Source: an uncultured Bacteroidales bacterium (GTDB taxonomy: Bacteria; Bacteroidota; Bacteroidia; Bacteroidales; Paludibacteraceae). Taken from it: a stretch of DNA of 50,257 nt. The stretch lies in the NCBI GenBank assembly GCA_903830915.1, contig CAIKVR010000312.1, forward strand, positions 1 to 50,257, read 5' to 3'. The position numbers and the translations under genes were made by a program. Positions 8,121 to 14,987 of the stretch are shown here, piece by piece; the stretch's first letter is position 1; each line of letters starts with the position of its first letter. The notes beneath the pieces are model-generated. The model did no database searches, was not told where the DNA came from, and saw only the letters and a list, made by a program, of their open reading frames with translations.

Positions 8121-8151
8121 TTTGCAGATTCAAAAAAAACATCTATTTTTG
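8121..8151 (+). promoter_or_regulatory. rpmH promoter
   Basis: TTTG (8121-8124), 19-base spacer, TATTTTTG (8144-8151): full match to the Bacteroidota promoter consensus. Predicted start of transcription is about 45 bases before the rpmH ATG. Confidence 0.8.
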
Positions 8152-8200
8152 CAGTCCCAATTCGCAAACGTAGAATAATAACGCAAAAACACTATAAGCA

Positions 8201-8359
8201 ATGAAAAGGACATTCCAACCTTCGCAAAGAAAAAGAAAAAACAAACACGGATTCCGTGAAAGAATGGCAACAGCCAACGGCCGTAGAGTATTAGCATCAC
8301 GTCGTGCGAAAGGCAGAGCTAAACTTACAGTTGCAGATGAAGCACGTCACAAACACTAA
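8201..8359 (+). CDS. rpmH: 50S ribosomal protein L34
   Basis: 52 codons, starting [20 protein letters not shown] and ending EARHKH. The MKRTFQPS start, the RxxHGFRxRM block and the GRxVLxxRRAKGR block are diagnostic for L34, a small basic protein of the large ribosomal subunit. Length is normal for Bacteroidota L34, which carry a short C-terminal extension compared with the 46-residue E. coli protein. It forms its own transcription unit, with promoter 8121-8151 and terminator 8384-8419. It is not next to rnpA or dnaA here, unlike in many other phyla. Confidence 0.98.
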   Translation: MKRTFQPSQRKRKNKHGFRERMATANGRRVLASRRAKGRAKLTVADEARHKH

Positions 8360-8383
8360 TCAATCTGTCAAAACAGCATAAGG

Positions 8384-8419
8384 AAAGTAAAGACTTCAAG
8401 GTAAGTTTTTACTTTTTTT
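8384..8419 (+). terminator. rpmH terminator
   Basis: AAAGTAAAGACTT (8384-8396) pairs with AAGTTTTTACTTT (8403-8415): 13 pairs with one G-U, a 6-base loop, and a T-run to 8419. It lies 25 bases past the rpmH stop. Confidence 0.85.
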
Positions 8420-8451
8420 GTTTTTATACCTCTGCGAAACAATAAATTCAG

Positions 8452-8459
8452 TAATTTTG
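8452..8459 (+). promoter_or_regulatory. Candidate -7 box of the PASTA-rluD operon
   Basis: TAATTTTG matches TAnnTTTG, 43 bases before the ATG at 8503 and just after the rpmH terminator. No good -33 element was found at normal spacing. Confidence 0.5.
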
Positions 8460-8502
8460 CGAGAAACTTTTTACTTTCAACTTTCTAACTTTACACAAAG
8501 GA

Positions 8503-9333
8503 ATGGAATTAAAGAAATTTTGGAAAGAAACCATTGGCGGATTTGTACTTAAAAACATGCTTATTGCCGCTGCCATTATTGTGGCATTAGCCTGGGGTGC
8601 ACTCATCGCGGTTGATTTTTATACCCATCATGGCGAAGTGCAGGTGATTCCGGATTTACGCGGAACATACGTGGAAGAAGCCCAGCAGATTCTGGCAAAA
8701 AAAGGATTGTATGCCCAGGTTGTAGACTCTGTTTACGTGCGGAACAAACGGCAAGGAACAATTATAGAACAAATTCCTGCTCCAAATTCTACTGTCAAAA
8801 GTAACCGGGCGGTTTATATTATTATCAATTCCCATAAAGTTCGTCAGGTTTCACTGCCGGAACTTAGCGATGTTTCTTACCGTCAAGCCGATGCACTGCT
8901 TCAGTCCGTTGGTTTGAGCATTGCCAACGTGGAATATGCCCCATCCCAATTTAAAGACCTGGTAATTGAAGTTAAATTGAATGGTCGTAGTATTTTTGCC
9001 GGAACACGTGTTGCAGAAGGAAGTGCCGTAGTGTTAGTTGTTGGTAACGGTGATGGAAATTCAGATGCTAAAGTGCCTGCATTAAAAGGTTTAGGCCTTG
9101 AAGAAGCAACTCAGAAAATTACAGAAGCATATTTTATTCAGGGTGCAGTTGATTACGATGTTCCACCATCTGGTAATGAAAATAAATACTTTATTTACAG
9201 ACAGAAGCCGGCTGCAGGTTCAGCATCGCCTGCAGGAACAAAAATAGAACTTTTCCTTACTACAGATAAAGCACGTCTGAACGAAGTGTTTGAAGAAGAG
9301 AAAAAAGATCAAACCGAAGAGCAGTTTTTCTAA
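8503..9333 (+). CDS. PASTA-domain membrane protein
   Basis: 276 residues: short cytoplasmic N-terminus, one transmembrane segment (about 19-41, MLIAAAIIVALAWGALIAVD), then three PASTA domains (about 47-115, 116-183, 188-260), each with the VPxLxGxxxxEAxxxLxxxG-type pattern (VIPDLRGTYVEEAQQIL; LPELSDVSYRQADALL; VPALKGLGLEEATQKI). The acidic C-tail ends EEEKKDQTEEQFF. PASTA domains bind peptidoglycan or muropeptides in Ser/Thr kinases and PBPs, but no kinase or transpeptidase domain is present. The next gene (pseudouridine synthase) starts 21 bases later and ddl follows, a neighbourhood that fits a link to cell-wall growth. Exact role unknown. Confidence 0.88.
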   Translation: MELKKFWKETIGGFVLKNMLIAAAIIVALAWGALIAVDFYTHHGEVQVIPDLRGTYVEEAQQILAKKGLYAQVVDSVYVRNKRQGTIIEQIPAPNSTVKSNRAVYIIINSHKVRQVSLPELSDVSYRQADALLQSVGLSIANVEYAPSQFKDLVIEVKLNGRSIFAGTRVAEGSAVVLVVGNGDGNSDAKVPALKGLGLEEATQKITEAYFIQGAVDYDVPPSGNENKYFIYRQKPAAGSASPAGTKIELFLTTDKARLNEVFEEEKKDQTEEQFF

Positions 9334-9354
9334 TATTCAATAAATCAGCAAATT

Positions 9355-10419
9355 GTGGCAGAAGAGTTTTTTGAAGAAATAGAAGAAGATGACTTGGATG
9401 AAGTAGGAGGGAAGCGGGAGCTTTACGAGCATTTCCGGTTTGTGGTCGACAAAGGTCAGGCCATTACCCGTGTGGATAAATATCTGGTCAACTGCATGTC
9501 AAATACCTCGCGCAACCGAATTCAGGATGCAGCGGATGCCGGTAATATTTTGGCAAACAGTAAACCTGTGAAATCCAACTACAAAGCCAAACCTAACGAT
9601 GTGATTAGCATTGTGCTGGCTTATCCTCCCAATGAATTTGAAATTATTCCACAGGATATTCCACTCGATATTGTATATGAGGACGATGATATAATGCTGG
9701 TGAATAAACAGCCTGATTTAGTGGTACATCCCGGTTTTGGAAATTTCGACGGAACATTGCTGAATGCTATTGCCTGGCACATGAAGGATAATCCGGGTTT
9801 TGATGCTAATGATTCGCGCATCGGGCTGGTTCACCGCATTGACAAAGATACTTCAGGACTAATTTTGATTGCCAAAACACCGGAAGCTAAAACGCTGCTT
9901 GGTAAGCAATTTTTCGATAAAACAACGCAAAGGCGTTATCAGGCATTGGTTTGGGGAAGAGTTAAAGAAGATGAGGGAACGATTATTGGTGATTTGGCTC
10001 GCGATCCACGCGACCGCATGTTGTTTACTGTTTTTCCCGAAGGAGAAAATCCCACTGCCAAACATGCTGTAACGCACTATAAAGTCATTGAACGAATGGC
10101 ATACGTCACGTTGGTAGAATGTCGCTTAGAAACAGGCCGTACGCACCAGATTCGGGTTCACATGAAGTATATTGGTCATACGCTTTTCAACGATGAGCGA
10201 TACGGTGGTCATGACATTTTGAAAGGAACTACGGCAGCCAAATACAAGCAATTCGTCAAAAACTGTTTCGAAATATGCCCCCGACAGGCTTTACATGCCA
10301 AAACGCTTGGTTTTGAACATCCCCGCACGGGCGAAATGATGTATTTTGAAAGCGAATTACCGGACGATATGCAGCAGTTAATTGACAAATGGCGGAATTA
10401 TGCCAAAACAATGGAATAA
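9355..10419 (+). CDS. rluD: RluD-type 23S rRNA pseudouridine synthase
   Basis: 354 residues, GTG start at 9355 (no ATG is available; residues 24 onward already belong to the fold). An acidic N-terminal tail (about 2-20) is followed by an S4 RNA-binding domain (about 36-90, ITRVDKYLVNCMSNTSRNRIQDAADAG region) and the RsuA/RluA catalytic domain (about 100-330). The catalytic motif HRIDKDTSG holds Asp163, and RTHQIRVHMKYIGH is the conserved C-terminal motif II. The family isomerises uridines in 23S rRNA helix 69; the RluD rather than RluA/RluC assignment rests on overall pattern only. Probably cotranscribed with the PASTA gene. The stop is followed immediately by a palindromic repeat arm. Confidence 0.9.
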   Translation: MAEEFFEEIEEDDLDEVGGKRELYEHFRFVVDKGQAITRVDKYLVNCMSNTSRNRIQDAADAGNILANSKPVKSNYKAKPNDVISIVLAYPPNEFEIIPQDIPLDIVYEDDDIMLVNKQPDLVVHPGFGNFDGTLLNAIAWHMKDNPGFDANDSRIGLVHRIDKDTSGLILIAKTPEAKTLLGKQFFDKTTQRRYQALVWGRVKEDEGTIIGDLARDPRDRMLFTVFPEGENPTAKHAVTHYKVIERMAYVTLVECRLETGRTHQIRVHMKYIGHTLFNDERYGGHDILKGTTAAKYKQFVKNCFEICPRQALHAKTLGFEHPRTGEMMYFESELPDDMQQLIDKWRNYAKTME

Positions 10420-10424
10420 GATTA

Positions 10425-10444
10425 CCCCTAACCCCTAAAGGGGA
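10425..10444. repeat. GC-rich palindromic repeat, pair 3 left arm
   Basis: CCCCTAACCCCTAAAGGGGA, identical to the arm inside nadA. It begins 5 bases past the pseudouridine synthase stop. Its partner is at 10499-10518. Confidence 0.92.
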
Positions 10445-10498
10445 ATAAGAGGTTTTGAATTGAATTATAGAAGTTTATAGAAAATTTACTAATTAAGT

Positions 10499-10518
10499 TC
10501 CCCTTTAGGGGCTAGGGG
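10499..10518. repeat. GC-rich palindromic repeat, pair 3 right arm
   Basis: TCCCCTTTAGGGGCTAGGGG, inverse of the left arm with one change. It ends 9 bases before the ddl ATG, so it covers the position where a ribosome-binding site would be. Confidence 0.92.
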
Positions 10519-10527
10519 TTGTTTATT

Positions 10528-11502
10528 ATGAAAAAAAATATTGCCATCGTAGCGGGTGGAGATTCGTCGGAAGTAGTTGTTTCGCTGAAAAGCGCAGCGG
10601 GTTTGTATTCGTTTATGGACAAAGAGCGTTACAATGTTTACGTTGTAACCATTGTTGGAAAAACATGGCAGGTTGAATGGTCTGAAAATGAGAAGATTGC
10701 CATTGATAAAAACGATTTTAGCTTTGTCTGTGAAGGGGAAAAAATCAACTTTGATTTCGCCTATATCACCATTCATGGCACGCCGGGCGAAAACGGAATT
10801 CTGCAGGGATATTTTGAATTAATCGACTTACCATATTCGTGCTGCGGGGTGTTGGCTGCTGCGGTTACTTTCAATAAATTTACCTGTAATCAATATTTGA
10901 AAGGCTTTGGTGTGAAGGTTTCTGAGTCTTTGGTACTGCGTGAAGGGCAGACAATTTCTGACGAAGAGGTGGCTCAAAAGATAGGGTTTCCATGCTTCGT
11001 GAAACCTAATGTTGGTGGCAGCAGTTTTGGTGTAACTAAAGTGAAATCGATAGAGCAAGTTCAACCTGCTATTGCTAAGGCGTTTGCTGAAGGTAATGAA
11101 GTGATGATTGAAGCTTTTATGGCAGGAATTGAGATTACATGTGGTATTTATAAAACGAAAACAAAGTTGCAGGTTTTGCCGGTAACTGAAGTAGTTCCAA
11201 AAAAAGAATTTTTCGATTTTGATGCAAAATACAAAGGTGAAGTTGAAGAAATTACACCTGCCAGAATTAGCGCATCATTGACCGAACGTGTTCAAAAACT
11301 TACTTCGGTAATTTATGACATTTTAGGCTGCAAAGGCATTGTTCGTATCGACTATATTATTTCCGAAGGCGATGTCATTAATCTGCTGGAAGTGAATACC
11401 ACGCCAGGAATGACGGCCACCAGCTTTATTCCACAACAGGTAGCTGCTGCCGGATTGGATATCAAAGATGTGATGACTGAAATCATTGAGAACGAACTTT
11501 AA
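10528..11502 (+). CDS. ddl: D-alanine--D-alanine ligase
   Basis: ATP-grasp enzyme that makes the D-Ala-D-Ala dipeptide for peptidoglycan; cytosolic. 324 residues from ATG 10528; an in-frame TTG at 10519 overlaps the repeat and is less likely. Seen: N-terminal GGDSSEVVVS with the conserved Glu, HGTPGENGILQG, the ATP-binding KPNVGGSSFGVTK loop, FDAKYKGEVEEITPA, and the metal-binding LEVNTTPGMT near the C-terminus. The Tyr in AKY corresponds to the Tyr of the D-Ala-specific Ser-Tyr-Glu triad, so D-lactate specificity is unlikely. It lies downstream of PASTA and rluD, separated by the repeat pair 3, and upstream of the polyprenyl synthase by 38 bases. Confidence 0.95.
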   Translation: MKKNIAIVAGGDSSEVVVSLKSAAGLYSFMDKERYNVYVVTIVGKTWQVEWSENEKIAIDKNDFSFVCEGEKINFDFAYITIHGTPGENGILQGYFELIDLPYSCCGVLAAAVTFNKFTCNQYLKGFGVKVSESLVLREGQTISDEEVAQKIGFPCFVKPNVGGSSFGVTKVKSIEQVQPAIAKAFAEGNEVMIEAFMAGIEITCGIYKTKTKLQVLPVTEVVPKKEFFDFDAKYKGEVEEITPARISASLTERVQKLTSVIYDILGCKGIVRIDYIISEGDVINLLEVNTTPGMTATSFIPQQVAAAGLDIKDVMTEIIENEL

Positions 11503-11540
11503 GTAAACAAGTTGACGGGTATACTAGGACACATTTCTGC

Positions 11541-12521
11541 ATGATGAAAACATTTGACGAAATAACTCAACACATTTCCACGGAAATTGATCAGCTTAAC
11601 TGGAACAAGGAGCCACGTGAACTTTATGAACCTATTGATTATGTACTCAGTATGGGTGGAAAGCGAATCCGTCCGGCTTTGACATTGATGGCTTCTAATC
11701 TATACCAGGATGATGTACAATCCGCTATAAATACTGCTTTGGGGATTGAAGTTTTTCATAATTTCACCTTGTTGCACGATGATATTATGGATCGGGCTGA
11801 TGTTCGTCGAGGTCGTCCCACTGTACATAAAAAATGGAATGATAACACCGCAATTCTTTCGGGTGATGTTATGCAAATTGCTGCTTATCAGTTGATTGCT
11901 AAAACTCCAGCTCATTGTTTGAAACAGGTTTTGGATTTGTTTTCACAAACTGCAGCTGAAATTTGTGAAGGTCAGCAATACGATGTGGTTTTTGAAAATT
12001 GTGACATTGTAAAAGCTGATGAATATCTTGAAATGATTCGTTTGAAAACCGCTGTTTTATTGGGATGTGCGCTCAAATGCGGTGCATTGATTGGTGGAGC
12101 AGGAGAGGAGGATGCTCAGAATTTGTATGATTTTGGCATTAATATCGGGCTGGCATTTCAATTGAAGGATGATTTGTTGGACGTTTATGGAGATGAAGCT
12201 ACCTTTGGAAAGAAAATAGGCGGCGATATACTTTGCAACAAAAAAACCTACCTTTTGATTCATGCACTTAAACTTGCCATCGGTGACACAAAAGAAGAGT
12301 TAAAAAAATGGTTAAATATTTCAAAAGATGAATTTTCGGAAGAAAAAGTAAGTTCGGTCACAAATATTTATAATCAGCTGGGAGTTAGGACTATTTGCGA
12401 AGACAAGATGCTTGAATTTTATACAAAGGCAGTCGCAAACCTTGATAAAGTGAGAGTTTCCGACACTAAAAAGCAGGAGTTGAGAAATTTAGCTGTAAAA
12501 TTAATGTCAAGAAACGATTAA
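11541..12521 (+). CDS. Trans-polyprenyl diphosphate synthase
   Basis: Isoprenoid chain elongation enzyme, 326 residues (ATG 11541, or 11544 in tandem). Seen: GGKRIRP (39-45), first Asp-rich motif DDIMD at 80-84, the RRGRPTVHKKW IPP-binding segment, and second Asp-rich motif DDLLD at 210-214. The family produces FPP to octaprenyl or longer diphosphates for quinones or lipid carriers; chain length cannot be read safely from the sequence. Cytosolic. It follows ddl by 38 bases and may be in the same transcript. Confidence 0.92.
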   Translation: MMKTFDEITQHISTEIDQLNWNKEPRELYEPIDYVLSMGGKRIRPALTLMASNLYQDDVQSAINTALGIEVFHNFTLLHDDIMDRADVRRGRPTVHKKWNDNTAILSGDVMQIAAYQLIAKTPAHCLKQVLDLFSQTAAEICEGQQYDVVFENCDIVKADEYLEMIRLKTAVLLGCALKCGALIGGAGEEDAQNLYDFGINIGLAFQLKDDLLDVYGDEATFGKKIGGDILCNKKTYLLIHALKLAIGDTKEELKKWLNISKDEFSEEKVSSVTNIYNQLGVRTICEDKMLEFYTKAVANLDKVRVSDTKKQELRNLAVKLMSRND

Positions 12522-12527
12522 TTTATT

Positions 12528-12535
12528 TATCTTTG
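12528..12535 (+). promoter_or_regulatory. Candidate -7 box upstream of gene 12627
   Basis: TATCTTTG fits TAnnTTTG, 91 bases before the ATG at 12627 and just after the polyprenyl synthase stop. No good -33 element. Confidence 0.35.
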
Positions 12536-12546
12536 CGGGCATGATT

Positions 12547-12624
12547 CAATTTTCAATTTCGTAATTACCAATTTTCAATTTAAGGCACATAGTCCCGAAA
12601 TTGTAAATTGTAAATTGTAAATTA
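12547..12624. repeat. Short AT-rich direct and tandem repeats
   Basis: CAATTTTCAATTT occurs twice exactly (12547-12559 and 12569-12581), followed by AAATTGT three times in tandem (12598-12618) plus a partial unit. The second set is roughly the inverse complement of the first (AATTT/AAATT), so the leader can fold. The tandem block ends 3 bases before the ATG at 12627. Confidence 0.8.
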
Positions 12625-12626
12625 AT

Positions 12627-13349
12627 ATGCCTTATCGTCGACTACCCAATACTGACCAAGCACGGTTACGTGCCTTGCGTACTGCCATCCAACAAGCCGA
12701 CAAGCAAAATTTTGGCGAGCAAGTTGTTAAATACAAAACAATTCATGAGGCCAAAACTTACTTGGGTGGTTTCGAAAAACAGCTTATACAATATCAGCAA
12801 ACCCTTGAAAGTCAGGTATCAGCAAATAAACGCTACCAACAAATAGTACATAATGCCCGACTTTACATTTCCCATTTTATTCAGGTTTTCAACCTTTCGG
12901 TTATTCGTGGTGACATAAAAAAAGATCACAAGATTTTTTATCAACTAGATCCGAATGTTCACACAGTTCCAGATTTAAGTACCGAAGCTGCCTTGTTGCA
13001 TTGGGGAAAGTGCGTGATTGATGGCGAAAATGAGCGATTGAGAAATGGTGGTTTACCGATTTACAATCCAACTATCGCTAAGGTAAAAGTTCACTACGAA
13101 GTTTTTAAAGAATATAAATCCACTCAGAAAATTCATCAAAATACAACCACACGAAACTGGGAAGAGTTGGTTAGTCTTCGTCAGAAAGGGGATGAGATTA
13201 TTCTGGATATTTGGAATCAGATAGAAGGAAAGTTTAAAGACGAAAAACCATACAGCAGATTATTGAAATGTCAGGCATTCGGATTGATTTATTATTACCG
13301 AAAAGGAGAAAATGTTTTGACAAAGGCTGATGATTTGGTCGCAGAATAG
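12627..13349 (+). CDS. Conserved hypothetical protein, 240 residues
   Basis: Not recognised as a characterised family. No signal peptide or membrane segment; rich in charged residues and in predicted helix (residues 1-90, RLRALRTAIQQADKQNFGEQ onward). Motifs that may help a search: MPYRRLPNTDQARLRAL at the start, HNARLYISHFIQVFNLSVIRG (about 72-92), and RLLKCQAFGLIYYYRKGENVL near the C-terminus. The pattern of uninterrupted coding sequence and ordinary codon use supports a real gene. Upstream is a repeat-rich leader. It converges on the cyclo-ligase gene with only 6 bases between the stops and no visible terminator. Confidence 0.7.
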   Translation: MPYRRLPNTDQARLRALRTAIQQADKQNFGEQVVKYKTIHEAKTYLGGFEKQLIQYQQTLESQVSANKRYQQIVHNARLYISHFIQVFNLSVIRGDIKKDHKIFYQLDPNVHTVPDLSTEAALLHWGKCVIDGENERLRNGGLPIYNPTIAKVKVHYEVFKEYKSTQKIHQNTTTRNWEELVSLRQKGDEIILDIWNQIEGKFKDEKPYSRLLKCQAFGLIYYYRKGENVLTKADDLVAE

Positions 13350-13355
13350 TGAGAT

Positions 13356-13949
13356 TTATTTTATTGTATATGAAGGTGTTATAATCATGTCAAGTTGCTT
13401 ATCCCATATATTTACCGGAATTTTATGTACAAATTGACAATCGAAGCCCACTCCAATTTTTATCGTTTTACTTCGTTTAAATAATTTGTCATAATACCCC
13501 CCTCCACGTCCGAGTCTATTTTTATTCTTGTCAAATGCAACTCCCGGAACAATTGTTAGATCAATTGTTCCATCAAAGACTTCCTTTAAATCTGGTTCCC
13601 AAATACCCAATGCCCTTTGAACCATATTCACATCTGTAGAATAACTTTTAAGAATAATTTTATCTTTTTTGATGCACGGTAAAATAATAATTTTTGAGTC
13701 AACCCATTTTTTTATAAAACTCTGTGTTGGCAATTCACCAGATGTAGCCCAGTAAATCATCACGGTTTTTGAATTTTTAAACAAGTCAAGTTCCTCTATT
13801 TTATTGAATACCAGTTCTGAGGCTTTTTGCTTTTTCTCTATATCCAATTCTTGTTTTAGATGCTTAATTTGAGACCTAAGACGCGCCTTTTCGTCTTTAA
13901 TAGTCTGTGGATTTTTAACAAACTGGAATAAAGCATTAAAATCTTTCAT
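13356..13949 (-). CDS. 5-formyltetrahydrofolate cyclo-ligase
   Basis: ATP-dependent conversion of 5-formyl-THF to 5,10-methenyl-THF, cytosolic folate salvage. 197 residues. The family signature GRGGGYYDKLF is near 150-160, preceded by TIVPGVAFDKNKNRLG. The N-terminal half has the KxxLRxxIKxLKQEL helix and MIYWATSGELPTQSFI. The N-terminus is about 20 residues longer than the usual start of the domain (KARLRSQ); the chosen ATG at 13949 is the outermost in frame. A possible -7 box (TATATTTG) lies at 13989-13996. Confidence 0.92.
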   Translation of the reverse strand: MKDFNALFQFVKNPQTIKDEKARLRSQIKHLKQELDIEKKQKASELVFNKIEELDLFKNSKTVMIYWATSGELPTQSFIKKWVDSKIIILPCIKKDKIILKSYSTDVNMVQRALGIWEPDLKEVFDGTIDLTIVPGVAFDKNKNRLGRGGGYYDKLFKRSKTIKIGVGFDCQFVHKIPVNIWDKQLDMIITPSYTIK

Positions 13950-13988
13950 TATTTCAGTATTTTAAAATTGATAATGCTACAATATCTG

Positions 13989-13996
13989 CAAATATA
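13989..13996 (-). promoter_or_regulatory. Candidate -7 box of the cyclo-ligase gene
   Basis: CAAATATA on the plus strand reads TATATTTG on the minus strand, 40 bases before the ATG at 13949. No clear -33 element. Confidence 0.45.
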
Positions 13997-14094
13997 TGTA
14001 ATTATTTTGACATAATTGCGGTTATTTCCATGCTTTATTTAGTTAAATATGTTTATTTTGAATTATTTTTGATACAAATAATTAGATCATTACA

Positions 14095-14125
14095 TTGTTA
14101 ACCTCAAAACTTTTTAGTACTTTTG
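14095..14125 (+). promoter_or_regulatory. Promoter of the outer-membrane gene pair
   Basis: TTG at 14095-14097, 20-base spacer, TACTTTTG at 14118-14125, 28 bases before the ATG at 14153. Good -7 box; the -33 is reduced to TTG. Confidence 0.6.
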
Positions 14126-14152
14126 GCCTGTTAAATTTGAATTGTACTATTT

Positions 14153-14980
14153 ATGGATCTTTTTGTCAGGAAAGTAAGGTTACTATTTGTAATGTGCTTG
14201 TTTTCAGCTATTATTTTTTCGCAGATATCCAATCCTTTGCCGTCTTCCACTTCAATTGCACAAACATCTGTTTCGGATACTCATAATTGGGCTGCCTTTA
14301 ATAATGTGGCCATGTTGGGATACATTGAAAAACCTGAATTAGGTTTGCTGTTTGAAAACAGATACATGATTTCTGAACTTTCAACTAAAAATATTCAATT
14401 CAGTTTACCAACTAATTCTGTGAATGTAGGGCTTTCATTCTCCCACTTTGGCTATTCGCTCTATCACGAGATGATTGCCGGTATTGGTTTTGCCAGAAAC
14501 TTTTCCGACAAATTTGCTCTGGGAGTGCAGTTTGACTATTATTCAGCTTATTTTACGGCATCAAATTCATATCGTGGGGCTTTCTTTCCTCTAGTGGGTT
14601 TAGCGGTCGCATTTTCACCTGTTTTTACTGCCGGATTTACTGTCCTTAATCCTTTTCAGACGAATATTCAAACAGAATTTGTTACAAAACGTTTGCCCTC
14701 AGTTTTTAGTTTTGGTTCACAATATTTTTTCTCCCCTGAATTGGTGTGGAGAACCCAGATAGATAAAGAAGTAAGTAGCAATTACCGATTTGCCACTGGA
14801 TTTGAATATCAAATGTTACAAAAATTCAATGTAAAACTTGGTATGTATTGTTCAGATTATTTAGTTTCCTGTCTGGGAATTGGTTTTATTACTCATTCAT
14901 TTCGATTTGATTTAAATTGTGATGTACACCCACTTTTAGGAATAAAACCATTAGCTGCAATCAGATATTCATTTAAATAA
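14153..14980 (+). CDS. Outer-membrane beta-barrel protein, unknown role
   Basis: 275 residues. Signal peptide about 1-23 (LLFVMCLFSAIIFSQ). The rest alternates amphipathic strands (LGLLFENRYMI, NVGLSFSHFGYSLYHE, FALGVQFDYYSAYF, RFATGFEYQMLQKF) and ends IRYSFK, the aromatic C-terminus of a barrel. The early GYIEKPELGLLFENRY pattern resembles PorV/FadL-like Bacteroidota barrels, but no specific family is claimed. The next gene starts 7 bases after its stop, so the two are almost certainly cotranscribed. Confidence 0.75.
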   Translation: MDLFVRKVRLLFVMCLFSAIIFSQISNPLPSSTSIAQTSVSDTHNWAAFNNVAMLGYIEKPELGLLFENRYMISELSTKNIQFSLPTNSVNVGLSFSHFGYSLYHEMIAGIGFARNFSDKFALGVQFDYYSAYFTASNSYRGAFFPLVGLAVAFSPVFTAGFTVLNPFQTNIQTEFVTKRLPSVFSFGSQYFFSPELVWRTQIDKEVSSNYRFATGFEYQMLQKFNVKLGMYCSDYLVSCLGIGFITHSFRFDLNCDVHPLLGIKPLAAIRYSFK

Positions 14981-14987
14981 TTTTTTA

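Noticed and set aside
8100-8360. Chromosome origin next to rpmH
   Set aside because: Only one TTATCAACA box is here, and dnaA, rnpA, yidC and gyrB are absent from the neighbourhood.
10519-10527. TTG start for D-Ala-D-Ala ligase
   Set aside because: The ATG at 10528 directly precedes the conserved KKNIAIVAGG strand, and the TTG overlaps the repeat arm.
12598-12618. CRISPR array
   Set aside because: The units are 7 bases long with no spacers and no cas genes.
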